Assembly: GCF_000284255.1 (NCBI RefSeq) | Contig: NC_017075.1 | Coordinates: forward strand, 3,534,001-3,598,000 | DNA: 64,000 nucleotides | Origin: Rubrivivax gelatinosus IL144 | Lineage (GTDB): Bacteria; Pseudomonadota; Gammaproteobacteria; Burkholderiales; Burkholderiaceae_C | Direction: 5' to 3' | In this document: positions 10,530 through 25,326 of the stretch, in pieces | Layout of the letters: each line of letters starts with the position of its first letter | How positions within the stretch are numbered: the first letter of the stretch is position 1 | Position numbers and translations under genes: made by a program | Notes under the pieces: generated by a model | Seen by the model: only the letters and a program-made list of their open reading frames with translations | Told to the model about the DNA's origin: nothing | The model's database searches: none

Positions 10530-11387
10530 TCAGACGGACGGGCGGGAAGCGGCGACCGCCGCCCAGAGCTTGAGCGCGTCGACGGTGGCGCCGACGTCGT
10601 GCACGCGCACGATGCGCGCACCGCGTTCGACGGCCATCAGCGCCGCCGCGACGCTGGCGACCAGGCGCTCGTCGACCGGACGGCCGGTGACCTTGCCCAG
10701 CGTCGACTTGCGCGACCAGCCCAGCAGCAGCGGCAGGCCTTCGGCAAGCAACTCGTGCTGGCGCGCCATCAGCTCGAGGTTCTGCTCGGAGGTCTTGGCG
10801 AAACCGATGCCCGGGTCTAGCGTGATGCGCTCGCGCGCGACGCCGGCGGCTTCGAGCACGGCGACCCGCTCGCGCAGGAAGGCGGCGACCTCGGCGACGA
10901 CGTCGCCGTACTCGGTCAGGGCCTGCATCGTGCCGGGCTCGCCGCGCATGTGCATCAGGCAGACGCCGGCCGTCGTATGCGCGGCCAGCGCGTCGACGGC
11001 GCCGGGCCGGGCGAGCGAGCGCACGTCGTTGACGATGTCGGCACCGGCGTCGAGCACGGCGCGCATCAGCTCCGGCGTGCTGGTGTCCACCGACACCGGC
11101 ACACCCAGCGTCACCGCGTGGCGCACCAGCGGCAGCACACGCGCCGTCTCCTCGGCGAGCTCGGGCGTGCGCGAGCCCGGGCGTGTCGACTCGCCGCCGA
11201 TGTCCAGGATGTCGACGCCCTCTTCCAGCAGCCGCTCGCAGCGCGCCTTGGCGGCGTCGAGCTCGGCGTAGCGGCCGCCGTCGGAGAACGAGTCGGGCGT
11301 GACGTTGACGATGCCCATGACCTGCGGACGCGACAGGTCGATGCGGAAACGGGCGGTCTGCCAGACGGCAGCGGGGCGGTCGTTCAT
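10530..11387 (-). CDS. folP: Dihydropteroate synthase FolP
   Basis: A 285-residue cytoplasmic enzyme that condenses p-aminobenzoate with dihydropterin pyrophosphate in folate synthesis. Both family signatures are present: the loop around [14 protein letters not shown] near residue 30 and [12 protein letters not shown] near residue 65. The conserved SVDTS strand and the KxxxR-like C-terminal motif are also visible. The start is the ATG giving MNDRPAAV; the frame is open far upstream only as the shadow of ftsH. A terminator-like hairpin separates it from ftsH. Confidence 0.96.
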   Translation of the reverse strand: MNDRPAAVWQTARFRIDLSRPQVMGIVNVTPDSFSDGGRYAELDAAKARCERLLEEGVDILDIGGESTRPGSRTPELAEETARVLPLVRHAVTLGVPVSVDTSTPELMRAVLDAGADIVNDVRSLARPGAVDALAAHTTAGVCLMHMRGEPGTMQALTEYGDVVAEVAAFLRERVAVLEAAGVARERITLDPGIGFAKTSEQNLELMARQHELLAEGLPLLLGWSRKSTLGKVTGRPVDERLVASVAAALMAVERGARIVRVHDVGATVDALKLWAAVAASRPSV

Positions 11388-11414
11388 CGGAACCTCGGTT
11401 TCAGGGCCACCAAC

Positions 11415-11439
11415 GAAAACGCGGGGCCGAAGCCCCGCG
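11415..11439 (-). terminator. Terminator downstream of ftsH
   Basis: On the minus strand an 8-bp GC stem (CGCGGGGC / GCCCCGCG) with a TTCG tetraloop is followed by TTTT. It lies in the ftsH-folP gap, so folP and glmM may depend partly on read-through or on their own promoter. Confidence 0.75.
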
Positions 11440-11458
11440 CGTGATGCGATGCCGGTCG

Positions 11459-13366
<1,908 letters not shown>

Positions 13367-13505
13367 CGCGGCTCCTTCTCCAGTTCAACGGCGCGGAAGG
13401 CCACCACGCGGGCCAACCGAATTCCACGGTAGGTGGGGATCATTCTATTCGACACAAGGGTATGGGCCGGGGCGAGAAAAGCTGGGTGAAACGGACGGAT
13501 TGATG

Positions 13506-14186
13506 TCATTTTCCGCTCTCGGCGACGCCCTTGCCGCTCTTGGGGCCGATGCCGACCAGAAAAGTCTCGGCCGACTTGTCGCGCGAAGCCTTGGGCTTGA
13601 TCGGCTTGACGATGCGAAAGCTGTCCTTGAAGAGCTTGACGAGCTGGCTGTAGCCGCTGCCGTGGAAGGCCTTGCAGACCAGCGCGCCCTCGGGCTTGAG
13701 GTGCTGGAGCGCGAACTCGACGGCGAGTTCCACCAGGTGCGCGACACGCGCCGCGTCGGACACCGGGATGCCCGACAGGTTGGGTGCCATGTCCGAGACG
13801 ACGATGTCGACCGGCCGGCCGGCCAGTTCGGCCGCCAGGCGGGCGGCGACCTCGTCTTCGCGGAAGTCGCCCTGCAGGAAGGTGACGCCTTCGATCGGCT
13901 CGAAGTCGAGGATGTCCAGCGCGATGATCGTGCCGTCGAGCGCGCCCGCCGCGGCGCCTTCGGGCGCGAAGCGGCGACGCAGGTACTGGCTCCAGGCGCC
14001 GGGCGTGGCGCCGAGGTCGACGGCGACCTGGCCGGGCCTGATCAGCGCGAAGGCCTCGTCGATCTCCTTGAGCTTGTAGGCGGCACGCGAGCGATAGCCC
14101 TCGCGCTGCGCCGCTTTCACGTACGGATCGGTCAGGTGATCGTGCAGCCAGGCGCGATTGACGCGTTTGCTCTTCGATGATTTCAT
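13506..14186 (-). CDS. rlmE: 23S rRNA 2'-O-ribose methyltransferase RlmE (FtsJ)
   Basis: A 226-residue Rossmann methyltransferase that modifies U2552 of 23S rRNA. The SAM-binding [14 protein letters not shown] lies near residue 60, and the catalytic K-D-K-E residues are in place ([24 protein letters not shown] and a later Glu). The N-terminus is rich in Lys/Ser ([12 protein letters not shown]), suited to RNA contact. Only 21 nt separate its start from that of yhbY on the other strand, so the two promoters must overlap. Confidence 0.95.
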   Translation of the reverse strand: MKSSKSKRVNRAWLHDHLTDPYVKAAQREGYRSRAAYKLKEIDEAFALIRPGQVAVDLGATPGAWSQYLRRRFAPEGAAAGALDGTIIALDILDFEPIEGVTFLQGDFREDEVAARLAAELAGRPVDIVVSDMAPNLSGIPVSDAARVAHLVELAVEFALQHLKPEGALVCKAFHGSGYSQLVKLFKDSFRIVKPIKPKASRDKSAETFLVGIGPKSGKGVAESGK

Positions 14187-14207
14187 TCGTCAGTCGATAA
14201 TACGGCG

Positions 14208-14681
14208 ATGCCCGCCATTGAACTCACGCCTGCCGAGCGCAAGCAACACCGCGCCGATGCCCACCACCTCGACCCCGTCGTCCTGATCGGGGCCGACGGC
14301 CTGACCCCTGCGGTGGTCAAGGAGACCGACGCGGCGCTCAAGGCCCACGGGCTGATCAAGGTCCGCATCTTCTCCGACGACCGCAACGCGCGCGCGGCGA
14401 TGATGGCCCAGTTGGCCGGCGAGCTGAACGCCGCGCCGGTGCAGCAGATCGGCAAGCTGCTGGTGCTGTGGCGCCCGATCCCGGCCAAGGAGAAGACCGA
14501 ACGCGAGGACCGCAAGCCGGGGCCGCGCGTCGTCAAGCTGGTCAAGTTCTCCAAGAGCGGCAACCACCGCGCGACCGTCACCAAGGTCAAGGTCTACGGC
14601 AACCAGCGCGTCACCGCCGGCGGCCAGATCAAGCGCGTGAAGCCGCGCGCCACCAGCGTCAAGAAGAAGGCGAGCGACTGA
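14208..14681 (+). CDS. yhbY: CRM-domain ribosome assembly protein YhbY
   Basis: A 157-residue RNA-binding protein. Residues ~1-95 form the CRS1/YhbY domain: the ALTPAERKQHRADAHHLDPVVLIG-type start (seen as LTPAERKQHR and VVLIGADGLT) and the GKLLVLWRP end. Bacterial YhbY is usually about 97 residues and binds pre-50S particles (family knowledge). Here a strongly basic tail of about 55 residues follows (KLVKFSKSGNH, then VKKKASD). It diverges from rlmE and overlaps the convergent DUF4149 gene by 23 bp. Confidence 0.9.
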   Translation: MPAIELTPAERKQHRADAHHLDPVVLIGADGLTPAVVKETDAALKAHGLIKVRIFSDDRNARAAMMAQLAGELNAAPVQQIGKLLVLWRPIPAKEKTEREDRKPGPRVVKLVKFSKSGNHRATVTKVKVYGNQRVTAGGQIKRVKPRATSVKKKASD

Positions 14682-15099
14682 ACGTCGCGCGCCAGGCCAA
14701 GGTCAGCACCAGCACGCACTTCAGCGCATAGATCGAGCTGCTGATCGCGTGCAGGGCGCCGAAGGACAGCGCCCCCTGCCCCAGGCGCGCCGCCGGCATC
14801 ATCGGCTGGATGACGAAGTAGCCGAAGACGGTGCAGAAGATTGCACCCAGGGCCAGGCCCAAACCCCAGGAGAACTGCGGGCCGCCGTCGCGCCGTGCGG
14901 CAGCGCGTTCGAGCAGCACCATCACGATGCCCAGCGCCAAGCTGGTGTAGGCCTCCTGGGCCAGCATGCGCGCGGCCAGGCGGCCGGCGTCGGCCTGCGG
15001 CAGCAGCGCGAAGCCGGCCGGCGTCGCCAGCAGCGCGACACACAGCAACCAGCCGGCCCACAAGCCGGGCAGCAGGCGGCGCCAGCGCTCCTGCGCCAT
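14659..15099 (-). CDS. DUF4149-family membrane protein
   Basis: A 146-residue protein with four predicted membrane helices (about 8-28, 45-63, 76-98 and 118-138) and a conserved QEAYTSLALG stretch in the second. This is the pattern of the DUF4149 family, which is common beside greA in Burkholderiales; function is unknown. It starts 2 nt before the greA stop region, so it is the last gene of the car-greA group. Confidence 0.75.
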   Translation of the reverse strand: MAQERWRRLLPGLWAGWLLCVALLATPAGFALLPQADAGRLAARMLAQEAYTSLALGIVMVLLERAAARRDGGPQFSWGLGLALGAIFCTVFGYFVIQPMMPAARLGQGALSFGALHAISSSIYALKCVLVLTLAWRATFSRSPSS

Positions 15100-15101
15100 C
15101 G

Positions 15102-15578
15102 TCAGAGGTACTTCACCTCGACGATTTCCCAGTGCTTGAGGCCGCCCGGCGCCTGCACTTCGGCGACGTCGCCGGCTTCCTTGCCGATCAGCGCACGCGC
15201 GATCGGGCTGCTGATCGAGATGCGGCCTTCCTTCAGGTCGGCTTCGTCGTCGCCGACGATCTGGTAGGTGACTTCGGCCCCGGTGTCCTCGTCGGCGAGA
15301 TCGACCGTGGCACCGAAGACGACCTTGCCGCCGGCGTCCAGCGCCGACGGGTCGATGACCTGGGCCGCCGCGAGCTTGCCCTCGAGTTCCTTGATCCGGC
15401 CTTCGATGAAGCCCTGCTTGTCCTTGGCCGCGTCGTACTCGGCGTTCTCGGACAGGTCGCCCTGGGCGCGCGCCTCGGCGATCGCCTGGATGACCGCATG
15501 GCGCTCGACGGTCTTCAGGCGTTGCAGTTCTTCCTTCAGCTTTTCGGCGCCGCGCCGGGTCAGGGGGATGGTGGCCAT
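15102..15578 (-). CDS. greA: Transcription elongation factor GreA
   Basis: A 158-residue cytoplasmic factor that rescues backtracked RNA polymerase. The N-terminal coiled coil ([18 protein letters not shown]) carries the acidic tip ([14 protein letters not shown]), and the C-terminal FKBP-like domain ends EVKYL. The start is set at MATIPLT because this gives exactly the usual GreA length; an upstream in-frame ATG adds eight residues. A long hairpin separates it from carB. Confidence 0.97.
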   Translation of the reverse strand: MATIPLTRRGAEKLKEELQRLKTVERHAVIQAIAEARAQGDLSENAEYDAAKDKQGFIEGRIKELEGKLAAAQVIDPSALDAGGKVVFGATVDLADEDTGAEVTYQIVGDDEADLKEGRISISSPIARALIGKEAGDVAEVQAPGGLKHWEIVEVKYL

Positions 15579-15607
15579 GGTGAGCGTCTTGTGTGCGGAC
15601 AAAGTGA

Positions 15608-15645
15608 ATCCGCCGCAGGGGCCCCCTCGGGCGCCTGCGGCGGAT
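15608..15645 (-). repeat. Long stem-loop between carB and greA
   Basis: A perfect 12-bp inverted repeat ATCCGCCGCAGG / CCTGCGGCGGAT with a 14-nt GC-rich loop that can itself pair. No run of T follows in either direction. It could be an attenuating or RNA-stabilising hairpin rather than a full terminator. Confidence 0.7.
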
Positions 15646-15662
15646 CAGCGAAGGCCCGGAGT

Positions 15663-18908
<3,246 letters not shown>

Positions 18909-18911
18909 GGG

Positions 18912-20066
18912 TCAGGCTCTCTCTTGCATCAGCGCCACGAAGCGGTCGAACAGGTAGCCGATGTCGTGCGGGCCGGGGCTGGCCTCGGGGTGTCCCTGGA
19001 AGCAGAAGGCCGGGCGGTCGGTGCGCGCCAGGCCCTGCAGCGTGCCGTCGAACAGGCTGACGTGGGTGGGGCGCAGGTTGGCGCCGAGCGTCTTCTCGTC
19101 GACCGCGAAGCCGTGGTTCTGGCTGGTGATGCTGACGCGGCCGCTGTCCAGGTCCTTCACCGGGTGGTTGGCACCGTGGTGGCCGAACTTCATCTTGAAG
19201 GTCTTCGCGCCCGAGGCCAGGGCCATGATCTGGTGGCCCAGGCAGATGCCGAAGGTCGGCACGCCGGCGTCGATGATCTCGCGGGCGGCGGCGATGGCGT
19301 AGTCGCAGGGTTCCGGGTCACCCGGGCCGTTGCTGAGGAAGACGCCGTCGGGTTTCAGCTTGAACACCTCGGCGGCCGGCGTCCTGGCCGGCACGACGGT
19401 GACGCGGCAGCCGCGGTCGGCCAGCAGGCGAAGGATGTTGCGCTTGACGCCGAAGTCGTAGGCGACGACGTGGAACTCCGCGTCGGCCAGCGTGCCGTGG
19501 CCGCGGCCGAGCTGCCAGGAGGTCTCGGTCCACTCGTAGGGCGCGTCGGCCGACACGACCTGGGCCAGGTCCAGCCCGGCCATCGACGGCGCGGCCTTGG
19601 CGGCGGCGACGGCCGCGGCGATCTCGGCTTCACCGACGACGGTGCCAGGCGCGAAGCTGACGATGCAGCCGTTCTGCGCGCCGGTGGTGCGCAGCACGCG
19701 CGTCAGGCGGCGGGTGTCGATGCCGGCGATGGCCACCGTGCCCTCGCGCTCGAGGTACTGCGACAGCGGCATCGCAGCACGGAAGTTGGAGACGCGCAGC
19801 GGCAGGTCTTTGATGACCAGGCCGGCGGCATGGACCTTCGCGGCCTCGACGTCTTCCTCGTTGACCCCGACGTTGCCGATGTGCGGATACGTCAGCGTGA
19901 CGATCTGCCGGCAATAGCTGGGGTCGGTGAGGATTTCCTGGTAGCCGGTGAGCGCGGTGTTGAACACCACCTCGCCAACGGTCCGACCGGGCGCGCCGAT
20001 CGAGGTACCGAGGAAGGTCGTGCCGTCTGCGAGTGCGAGGAGTGCGGGGGGCAGGACGGGCAGCAA
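18912..20066 (-). CDS. carA: Carbamoyl-phosphate synthase small (glutaminase) subunit
   Basis: A 384-residue subunit that releases ammonia from glutamine for CarB. The class I amidotransferase domain shows the nucleophile Cys in FGICLGHQ and the His/Glu pair in [11 protein letters not shown]. The N-terminal domain begins [14 protein letters not shown]. No ATG lies in frame close to this point. A TTG eight nt after a GGAG fits best ([10 protein letters not shown]), whereas the ATG further upstream lies before the -10 candidate and adds 67 residues without family similarity. Confidence 0.93.
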   Translation of the reverse strand: MLPVLPPALLALADGTTFLGTSIGAPGRTVGEVVFNTALTGYQEILTDPSYCRQIVTLTYPHIGNVGVNEEDVEAAKVHAAGLVIKDLPLRVSNFRAAMPLSQYLEREGTVAIAGIDTRRLTRVLRTTGAQNGCIVSFAPGTVVGEAEIAAAVAAAKAAPSMAGLDLAQVVSADAPYEWTETSWQLGRGHGTLADAEFHVVAYDFGVKRNILRLLADRGCRVTVVPARTPAAEVFKLKPDGVFLSNGPGDPEPCDYAIAAAREIIDAGVPTFGICLGHQIMALASGAKTFKMKFGHHGANHPVKDLDSGRVSITSQNHGFAVDEKTLGANLRPTHVSLFDGTLQGLARTDRPAFCFQGHPEASPGPHDIGYLFDRFVALMQERA

Positions 20067-20376
20067 GAGAAAAGCTCCGGGATTCGCGCGCCCAGCGCCA
20101 CCCGGTGAGGGGTGGATCCGAGGGGAAACCGACGACGGAGTTTCGCTAGGGCTGCGGTGATGGCGGGTAAACCTACGGAGTATAGCGCGGAACAAGCGCC
20201 ACCCCTGAAAAAGGCGCTTGCCGTGCCGACGCCAATGCGGCGATGAAGTGCCGCAGCGCCATGTCAACCGCGAGCCAGAACCCGGGATGGCGCAGGGCCA
20301 TTCGGCGATTCACGGAACCTACAATCGGTTTCCGACTCCAAGAGTCGTCTTTGTCACAACCCCCTTCGGAGGTCTG
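20067..20376. promoter_or_regulatory. 310-nt divergent intergenic region, carA / BI-1 gene
   Basis: For carA (minus) there is a TATACT -10 at 20179-20184, giving a leader of about 105 nt that contains a CCACCC/GGGTGG hairpin (20098-20115). For the plus gene there is a TACAAT -10 at 20320-20325, and its GGAGG SD is at 20368-20372. Neither has a clear -35. An AAGCGCC/GGCGCTT inverted repeat (20194-20219) sits between the two promoters. I see no small gene here. Confidence 0.45.
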
Positions 20377-21072
20377 ATGGATCGCACTTCGCCCACCTAC
20401 GGCGGTTTCGCAGGCGGCGGCGTTCTGACCGCGCAGCGCAACCGCGTCCTGCGCAACACGTATGCGCTGCTCGCGCTGTCTCTCGTCCCGACCGTGCTCG
20501 GCGCCTGGATCGGCGTCGCCACCGGCATCACCGCCAGCCTCGGCATGGGGATGAGTGCGCTGGTGTTTCTCGGCGGCGCGTTCGCATTCATGTTCGCGAT
20601 CGAGAAGACCAAGAACTCGGCGGCCGGCGTCGGCGTGCTGCTCGGCTTCACGTTCTTCATGGGCCTGATGCTGTCGCGCATGCTGGCGGCCATCCTCGGC
20701 TTCTCGAACGGCGCCTCCCTGATCATGATCGCCTTCGGCGGCACTGCGGCGGTCTTCGCCTCGATGGCCACGCTGGCGACCGTCGTCAAGCGCGACCTGT
20801 CGGGCCTGTCGAAGTTCCTGTTCGTCGGCGCGATCCTGCTGCTGGTGGTCGGGGTCATCAACATCTTCGTGCAGTCCAGCGCGCTGATGCTGACGATGTC
20901 GGTCGCCGCGATCGGCATCTTCTCGGCCTTCATGCTGGTCGACGTCAAGCGCGTCATCGACGGCGGCGAGACCAACTACATCACGGCCACGCTGGCGATC
21001 TACCTGGACCTGTACAACGTGTTCCAGAGCCTGCTGATGCTGCTGGGCGTGTTCGGCGGCGAACGCGACTGA
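20377..21072 (+). CDS. Bax inhibitor-1 / YccA family membrane protein
   Basis: A 231-residue protein with seven predicted membrane helices after a short polar N-terminus (MDRTSPTYGGFAGG). The C-terminal part has the BI-1 signature: LVDVKRVIDGGE, the NYITATLAIYLDLYNVF helix and a LLGV ending. YccA of E. coli binds FtsH and limits its proteolysis (family knowledge); ftsH is present about 9 kb away. A GGAGG seven nt region before the ATG selects this start over the longer open frame. A strong bidirectional terminator follows. Confidence 0.92.
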   Translation: MDRTSPTYGGFAGGGVLTAQRNRVLRNTYALLALSLVPTVLGAWIGVATGITASLGMGMSALVFLGGAFAFMFAIEKTKNSAAGVGVLLGFTFFMGLMLSRMLAAILGFSNGASLIMIAFGGTAAVFASMATLATVVKRDLSGLSKFLFVGAILLLVVGVINIFVQSSALMLTMSVAAIGIFSAFMLVDVKRVIDGGETNYITATLAIYLDLYNVFQSLLMLLGVFGGERD

Positions 21073-21090
21073 CGCTCGATCGCACAACGA

Positions 21091-21116
21091 AAACGGGGCC
21101 CTCGGGCCCCGTTTTT
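21091..21116 (+). terminator. Bidirectional rho-independent terminator
   Basis: A 10-bp stem (AAACGGGGCC / GGCCCCGTTT, 21091-21100 and 21105-21114) has a CTCG loop, T residues after it and A residues before it. It lies between the BI-1 gene and convergent rlmD and can serve both. Confidence 0.9.
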
Positions 21117-21132
21117 CTTGGTGCACGCGGTT

Positions 21133-22554
21133 TCAGGCCACAGCGTCCGGCGCCGGCTCAGCGGCGAGTTCCGGCGCCGCCTCGCCTACGGGACGTGGGC
21201 TCAGTGCCGCCTCGCTGCGCTCGAACACCGCGATGCTCTCGACGTGCGCGGTGTGCGGGAACATGTTGACGACGCCCGCCGCGACGCAGCGGAAGCCCGC
21301 CAGGTGCACGATCAGCCCGGCGTCACGCGCCAGCGTCGCCGGGTTGCAGCTGACGTAGACGATGCGCCGCGGCGGCGTCCAGCCTTCGCGGCCGCGCAGC
21401 TCAGCCAGCGACTTGGCGAGCGCGAACGCACCCTCGCGCGGCGGGTCGACGAGCCAGGCGTCGGCCGCGCCGCTGGTCATCAGCTCGTCGGCGCTCATCT
21501 CGAACAGGTTGCGCGCCGCGAAGCTGGTGTTGGCCGCAAGGCCGTTGGCGGCGGCGTTCTCGCGTGCGCGCTGCACCAGCGTCTCGCTGCCTTCGATGCC
21601 GTGCACCGCGGCCGCGCGCCGCGCCAGCGGCAGCGTGAAGTTGCCCAGGCCGCAGAACCAGTCGACGATGCGCTCGTGCGGCTGGGGCGCCAGCAGCCGT
21701 ACGGCGCGGTCGACCAGCACGCGATTGATCTGCGGGTTCACCTGGGTGAAGTCGGTCGGCTTGAACGGCATCGTCACGCCGTACTCGGGCAGCGAGTAGG
21801 CGAGCTGCGGCCCGCCCTCGTCGAGGCGGTGCACGGTCTCCGGCCCCTTGGGCTGCAGCCACCACTGCACGCCGTGCTCGGCACCGAAGGCGCGCAGCCT
21901 GGCCGCGTCGCCCGCCGACAGCGGCTCCAGGTGGCGCAGCACCAGCGCGATGACCTCGTCGCCGGCCGCCAGCTCGATCTGCGGCAGGCGGTCGCGCTGC
22001 TCCATCGCGCCGATCAGCTCACGCAGCGCCGGCAGCATCGCGCTGACCTTCGCCGGCAGCACCGGGCACTCCAGCATGTCGGCGACGTAGCGCGACTTGC
22101 GTTCGTGGAAGCCGACGAGGACGACGCCCTTCTTCGGCACGTAGCGCACCGACAGCCGCGCGCGCCAGCGGTAGCCCCAGGCCGGGCCGTGGATCGGCCG
22201 CAGCAGCCGCTCGGGCTTGACCTTGCCGAGGTGCCAGAGGTTGTCCTCCAGCACGCGCTGCTTGACGGCCACCTGGGCCGCCGGATGCAGGTGCTGCATC
22301 TTGCAGCCGCCGCAGGCGCCGGCGTGCAGCCCGAAATGCGGGCAGCCCGGACGCACGCGCTGCGAGCTTTCGCGCGCCAGCGCCGACAGCACGCCCTGCT
22401 CCCACTGGTTCTTGCGCCGCGAGACCTGCACCTGCACGGTCTCGCCCGGCAGCGCGCCCTCGATGAACACCACCTTGCCGTCGGCGCGGTGCGCGACGCC
22501 CTGGGCCTCGAGGTCGAGCGACTCGACCTGCAGCCAATCCATACCTGAACTCAT
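21133..22554 (-). CDS. rlmD: 23S rRNA (uracil-1939-C5) methyltransferase RlmD
   Basis: A 473-residue RNA methyltransferase. The N-terminal TRAM domain ([21 protein letters not shown]) is followed by the four-Cys cluster site ([14 protein letters not shown] and a later ECPVLP) that binds 4Fe-4S. Next comes a SAM-binding domain with [14 protein letters not shown], the DPPREGA motif and the nucleophilic Cys in [12 protein letters not shown]. The ATG four codons downstream (MDWLQ) is an equally good start. It lies just downstream of rpoS on the same strand. The Ala/Pro-rich C-terminal tail is family-variable. Confidence 0.93.
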
Positions 22555-22584
22555 GCCCGGATTATCCCGGGCCGGCGCACCCGT

Positions 22585-23553
22585 TCAGAACAGCGCGTCG
22601 CGATCGACGCCACGCCGCACCATGCGGCGCTTGAGCTTGAGCAGCGCTTCCTGCTGGATCTGGCGGATGCGCTCGCGCGTCAGACCCAGGCGCGCGGCCA
22701 GTTCCTCCAGCGTCTCGGGCTCGCGGTCGCGCAGGCCGAAGCGGCCGGCGAGCACCTCGCGCTCGCGCTCGTTGAGTTCGGCCAGGCCGTTGTCCAGCAG
22801 GTGCACGGCCTCGCGGCTGAGCGTCAGGCCGAGCGGGTCGATGGCGTCTTCGTCGGCCACCGTGTCGAGCATCGACTCGCCGCTCTCGCGCTCCAGCGGC
22901 ATGTCCAGCGAGGTCGGCTGCTCGGCCAGCTTCAGCAGCTCGGCGACCTCCTCGACCGGGCGCTGCAGCGCCGCGGCGACCTCGTCGACCGAGACCGGCC
23001 GCTCGGCCTCGCCGCGGCGCGCGGACTCCAGCGCGCGGCGCGCCTTGAGCACCTGGTTGAGCTCGCGCACGACGTGCACCGGCAGCCGGATCAGCCGCGC
23101 CTGATGCATGATCGCCCGCTCGATGCTCTGGCGGATCCACCACGAGGCGTAGGTCGAGAAGCGGAAGCCGCGTTCGGGCTCGAACTTGCCCGTGGCGTGC
23201 ATCAGGCCCAGGTTGCCTTCCTCGATCAGGTCGATCATCGGCATGCCGCGGCCGACGTAGTGCTTGGCGATGCTGACGACGAGGCGCAGGTTGCGCTCGA
23301 TCATCGCCTGGCGGGCGGCGAAGTCGCCGGCACGGGCACGCACCGCGGTCGCATGCTCTTCCTCGGCGCTCATCAGCGGCGCGCGGCGGATGTCGCGCAG
23401 ATAGCTCTGCAGCGTGTTGCCGTGCTCGCCTTCGCCGTCGGCCGGCACCTGGGCCGGCGCCTCGGCGGCCTCGGGCACCTCAGGCGAGGCCCCGGGCTCG
23501 AACGTGTCGGAGCCTTCGGCGGGGCCGTCGTGCGCATCGCGCCTCGTGACCAT
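22585..23553 (-). CDS. rpoS: RNA polymerase sigma factor RpoS
   Basis: A 322-residue sigma-70-family factor for stationary phase and general stress. After an acidic Pro/Ala/Glu-rich N-terminus (~1-45), region 1.2 starts at [10 protein letters not shown]. Region 2 ([38 protein letters not shown]) and region 4 ([24 protein letters not shown]) are intact. The start at MVTRRDAH has a GGAG upstream; the longer open frame is the nlpD shadow. It ends the surE-pcm-nlpD-rpoS order, with a 19-nt gap after nlpD. Confidence 0.95.
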   Translation of the reverse strand: MVTRRDAHDGPAEGSDTFEPGASPEVPEAAEAPAQVPADGEGEHGNTLQSYLRDIRRAPLMSAEEEHATAVRARAGDFAARQAMIERNLRLVVSIAKHYVGRGMPMIDLIEEGNLGLMHATGKFEPERGFRFSTYASWWIRQSIERAIMHQARLIRLPVHVVRELNQVLKARRALESARRGEAERPVSVDEVAAALQRPVEEVAELLKLAEQPTSLDMPLERESGESMLDTVADEDAIDPLGLTLSREAVHLLDNGLAELNEREREVLAGRFGLRDREPETLEELAARLGLTRERIRQIQQEALLKLKRRMVRRGVDRDALF

Positions 23554-23572
23554 CCGCCGGGCTCCGTCGCCG

Positions 23573-24517
23573 CTACCGCGAGGGCAGCAGTTTCGCCGGA
23601 TCGACCGGCTTGCCCTGACGCCGGATCTCGAAGTGCAGCTGCACCCTGTCGGCGTCGCTGGCGCCCATCTCGGCGATCTTCTGGCCGCGGCGGACCGCCT
23701 GGTCCTCCTTGACCAGCAGGGTCTGGTTGTGCGCGTACGCCGACAGGAAGGTGGCGTTGTGCTTGACGATGATGAGGTTGCCGTAGCCGCGCAGGCCGGA
23801 GCCGGCGTAGACCACGCGGCCGTCGGCCGCGGCGTAGACCGGATCACCGGCCTTGCCGGCGATCGACAGGCCCTTGCTGCGCACCTCGTCGAAGCCGGCG
23901 ACGACGCTGCCGGCGGCCGGCCAGGTCCAGTTGACGTCGTCGTCGCCGTCGCGCGCGGCAGGTACCGACGACGAGGACGAGGAGCCCGAAGCCGGGCTGG
24001 CGCTGGCGGTGCTGGCCGCTGCGGGCGCGGTGGCCGCGGGTGCCGGAGCGGATGCACCGGAGGCCGAGCCGCTCGCCGGACGGGACTCGGCGCGCGCGGC
24101 CGGTGCCACCGGGCGCACGACGACGCCGTTGGGGTCGGCACCGGGCGGCACGACGCGCACGACCTGGCCGACTTCGATGCGGTCCGGGTTCTCGAGGTTG
24201 TTCCAGCGCGCGATGTCGCGCCAGTTCTGGCCGTTCTCCAGGCCGATGCGGATCAGCGTGTCGCCGGGCTTGACGGCGTAGTAGCCGGGCTTGCCCAGGT
24301 TTTCCTGGCCGGGCGGCGGCTTGGGCGCGGTCTCCGGCGCGGCCGAGGCCGGGCTGGAAGCGACCGGACGGCCGCTGCGGTCTTCGACCGGGGCGCGGTG
24401 CGAGGGGTTGGCGCAGCCAGCCAGCACCGCGGCGGCCACCGCCATCAGCAGCAGGGAAGGCGCCGGGCGAAGCCGGGTGCCGGGACGGGAGTTCTCGAAC
24501 GTTGCGTCGTATGTCAT
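23573..24517 (-). CDS. nlpD: LysM/M23-like lipoprotein NlpD
   Basis: A 314-residue outer-membrane lipoprotein that activates cell-wall amidases at division (family knowledge). The lipobox LAGC puts the lipidated Cys at residue 35. A LysM domain (~78-122, [18 protein letters not shown]) is followed by an Ala/Ser/Pro-rich linker and a peptidase M23 (LytM) fold. Zinc ligands look degenerate: the expected first His and Asp are absent at [10 protein letters not shown], and HLHFE is QLHFE. This fits an activator rather than an active hydrolase. It overlaps pcm by 4 nt. Confidence 0.93.
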   Translation of the reverse strand: MTYDATFENSRPGTRLRPAPSLLLMAVAAAVLAGCANPSHRAPVEDRSGRPVASSPASAAPETAPKPPPGQENLGKPGYYAVKPGDTLIRIGLENGQNWRDIARWNNLENPDRIEVGQVVRVVPPGADPNGVVVRPVAPAARAESRPASGSASGASAPAPAATAPAAASTASASPASGSSSSSSVPAARDGDDDVNWTWPAAGSVVAGFDEVRSKGLSIAGKAGDPVYAAADGRVVYAGSGLRGYGNLIIVKHNATFLSAYAHNQTLLVKEDQAVRRGQKIAEMGASDADRVQLHFEIRRQGKPVDPAKLLPSR

Positions 24518-25326
24518 GCCGTGCCGGATTTTAGGGGGACGAAATGGACGGCATCGTGAACCTGACGGCGCAGGCCTTCGGGACGCCGGTCGATGACGAC
24601 GAGCACCTGCCCGCCGGCGGCCGGGTCGTGCATCGGCGCGACCAGGCGCCCGCCTTCGGCGAGCTGGTCCAGCCAGGCTTGCGGGATGTCTTCGCCGCCG
24701 GCGGCGGCGACGATGCTGTCGTACGGCGCCAGCGGCGCATGGCCCAGGCGTCCGTCGCCATAGAGCAGGCGCAGGTCGCCGGGATGGCGCGACGCGGCCA
24801 GGTTGTCGCGCGCCTTGTCGTGCAGCGGCTTGAGCCGTTCGATCGAGACGACGCGCTTGGAGATCTGCGCCAGCAGCGCCGCCTGGTAGCCGCAGCCGGT
24901 GCCGATCTCGAGCACGCGGCCGAGGTGGCCGGCAGCCGCGGCACGTTCGCCGCCGAACAGCAGCGCCAGCATGCGGCCGACGACCGAGGGCTTGGAGATC
25001 GTCTGGCCGAGACCGATCGGCAGGCTGGTGTCCTCGTAGGCCTGGGTCGCCAGCGCGCTGTCGACGAAATGGTGGCGCGGCACCGCGGCGAAGGCGCGCA
25101 GCACCGGCTCGCAGCGCAGGCCGTCGGCGTGCAGCCGGGCGACCATGCGCTCGCGCACCGCGGGCGAGTCCAGCCCCAGGCCGCTGGGCGCGACGCGGCG
25201 CGCGGCGTCGCGTGCGGCTTCGTGCAGCGGCCGCTGCGGGCGCAGGACGTCGGTGGCCGGGCGCGCCGGCGAGCGCGGCTGCACGTGCTGCAGCCCGAGC
25301 GGGAACCGCGGCGGCTTACCGCTCAT
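24514..25326 (-). CDS. pcm: Protein-L-isoaspartate O-methyltransferase
   Basis: A 270-residue repair enzyme that methylates isoaspartyl residues using SAM. The core (~75-265) has the substrate-binding [19 protein letters not shown] and [14 protein letters not shown] segments and the SAM motif [17 protein letters not shown]. About 60 extra N-terminal residues ([12 protein letters not shown], Arg/Pro-rich) lengthen it over the usual ~210. It overlaps surE and nlpD by 4 nt each, so the genes are translationally coupled. Confidence 0.94.
   Translation of the reverse strand: MSGKPPRFPLGLQHVQPRSPARPATDVLRPQRPLHEAARDAARRVAPSGLGLDSPAVRERMVARLHADGLRCEPVLRAFAAVPRHHFVDSALATQAYEDTSLPIGLGQTISKPSVVGRMLALLFGGERAAAAGHLGRVLEIGTGCGYQAALLAQISKRVVSIERLKPLHDKARDNLAASRHPGDLRLLYGDGRLGHAPLAPYDSIVAAAGGEDIPQAWLDQLAEGGRLVAPMHDPAAGGQVLVVIDRRPEGLRRQVHDAVHFVPLKSGTA

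Noticed and set aside
20194..20219. AAGCGCC/GGCGCTT hairpin as terminator
   Set aside because: No gene ends upstream of it on either strand; it lies between two divergent promoters, so a terminator role is not supported.
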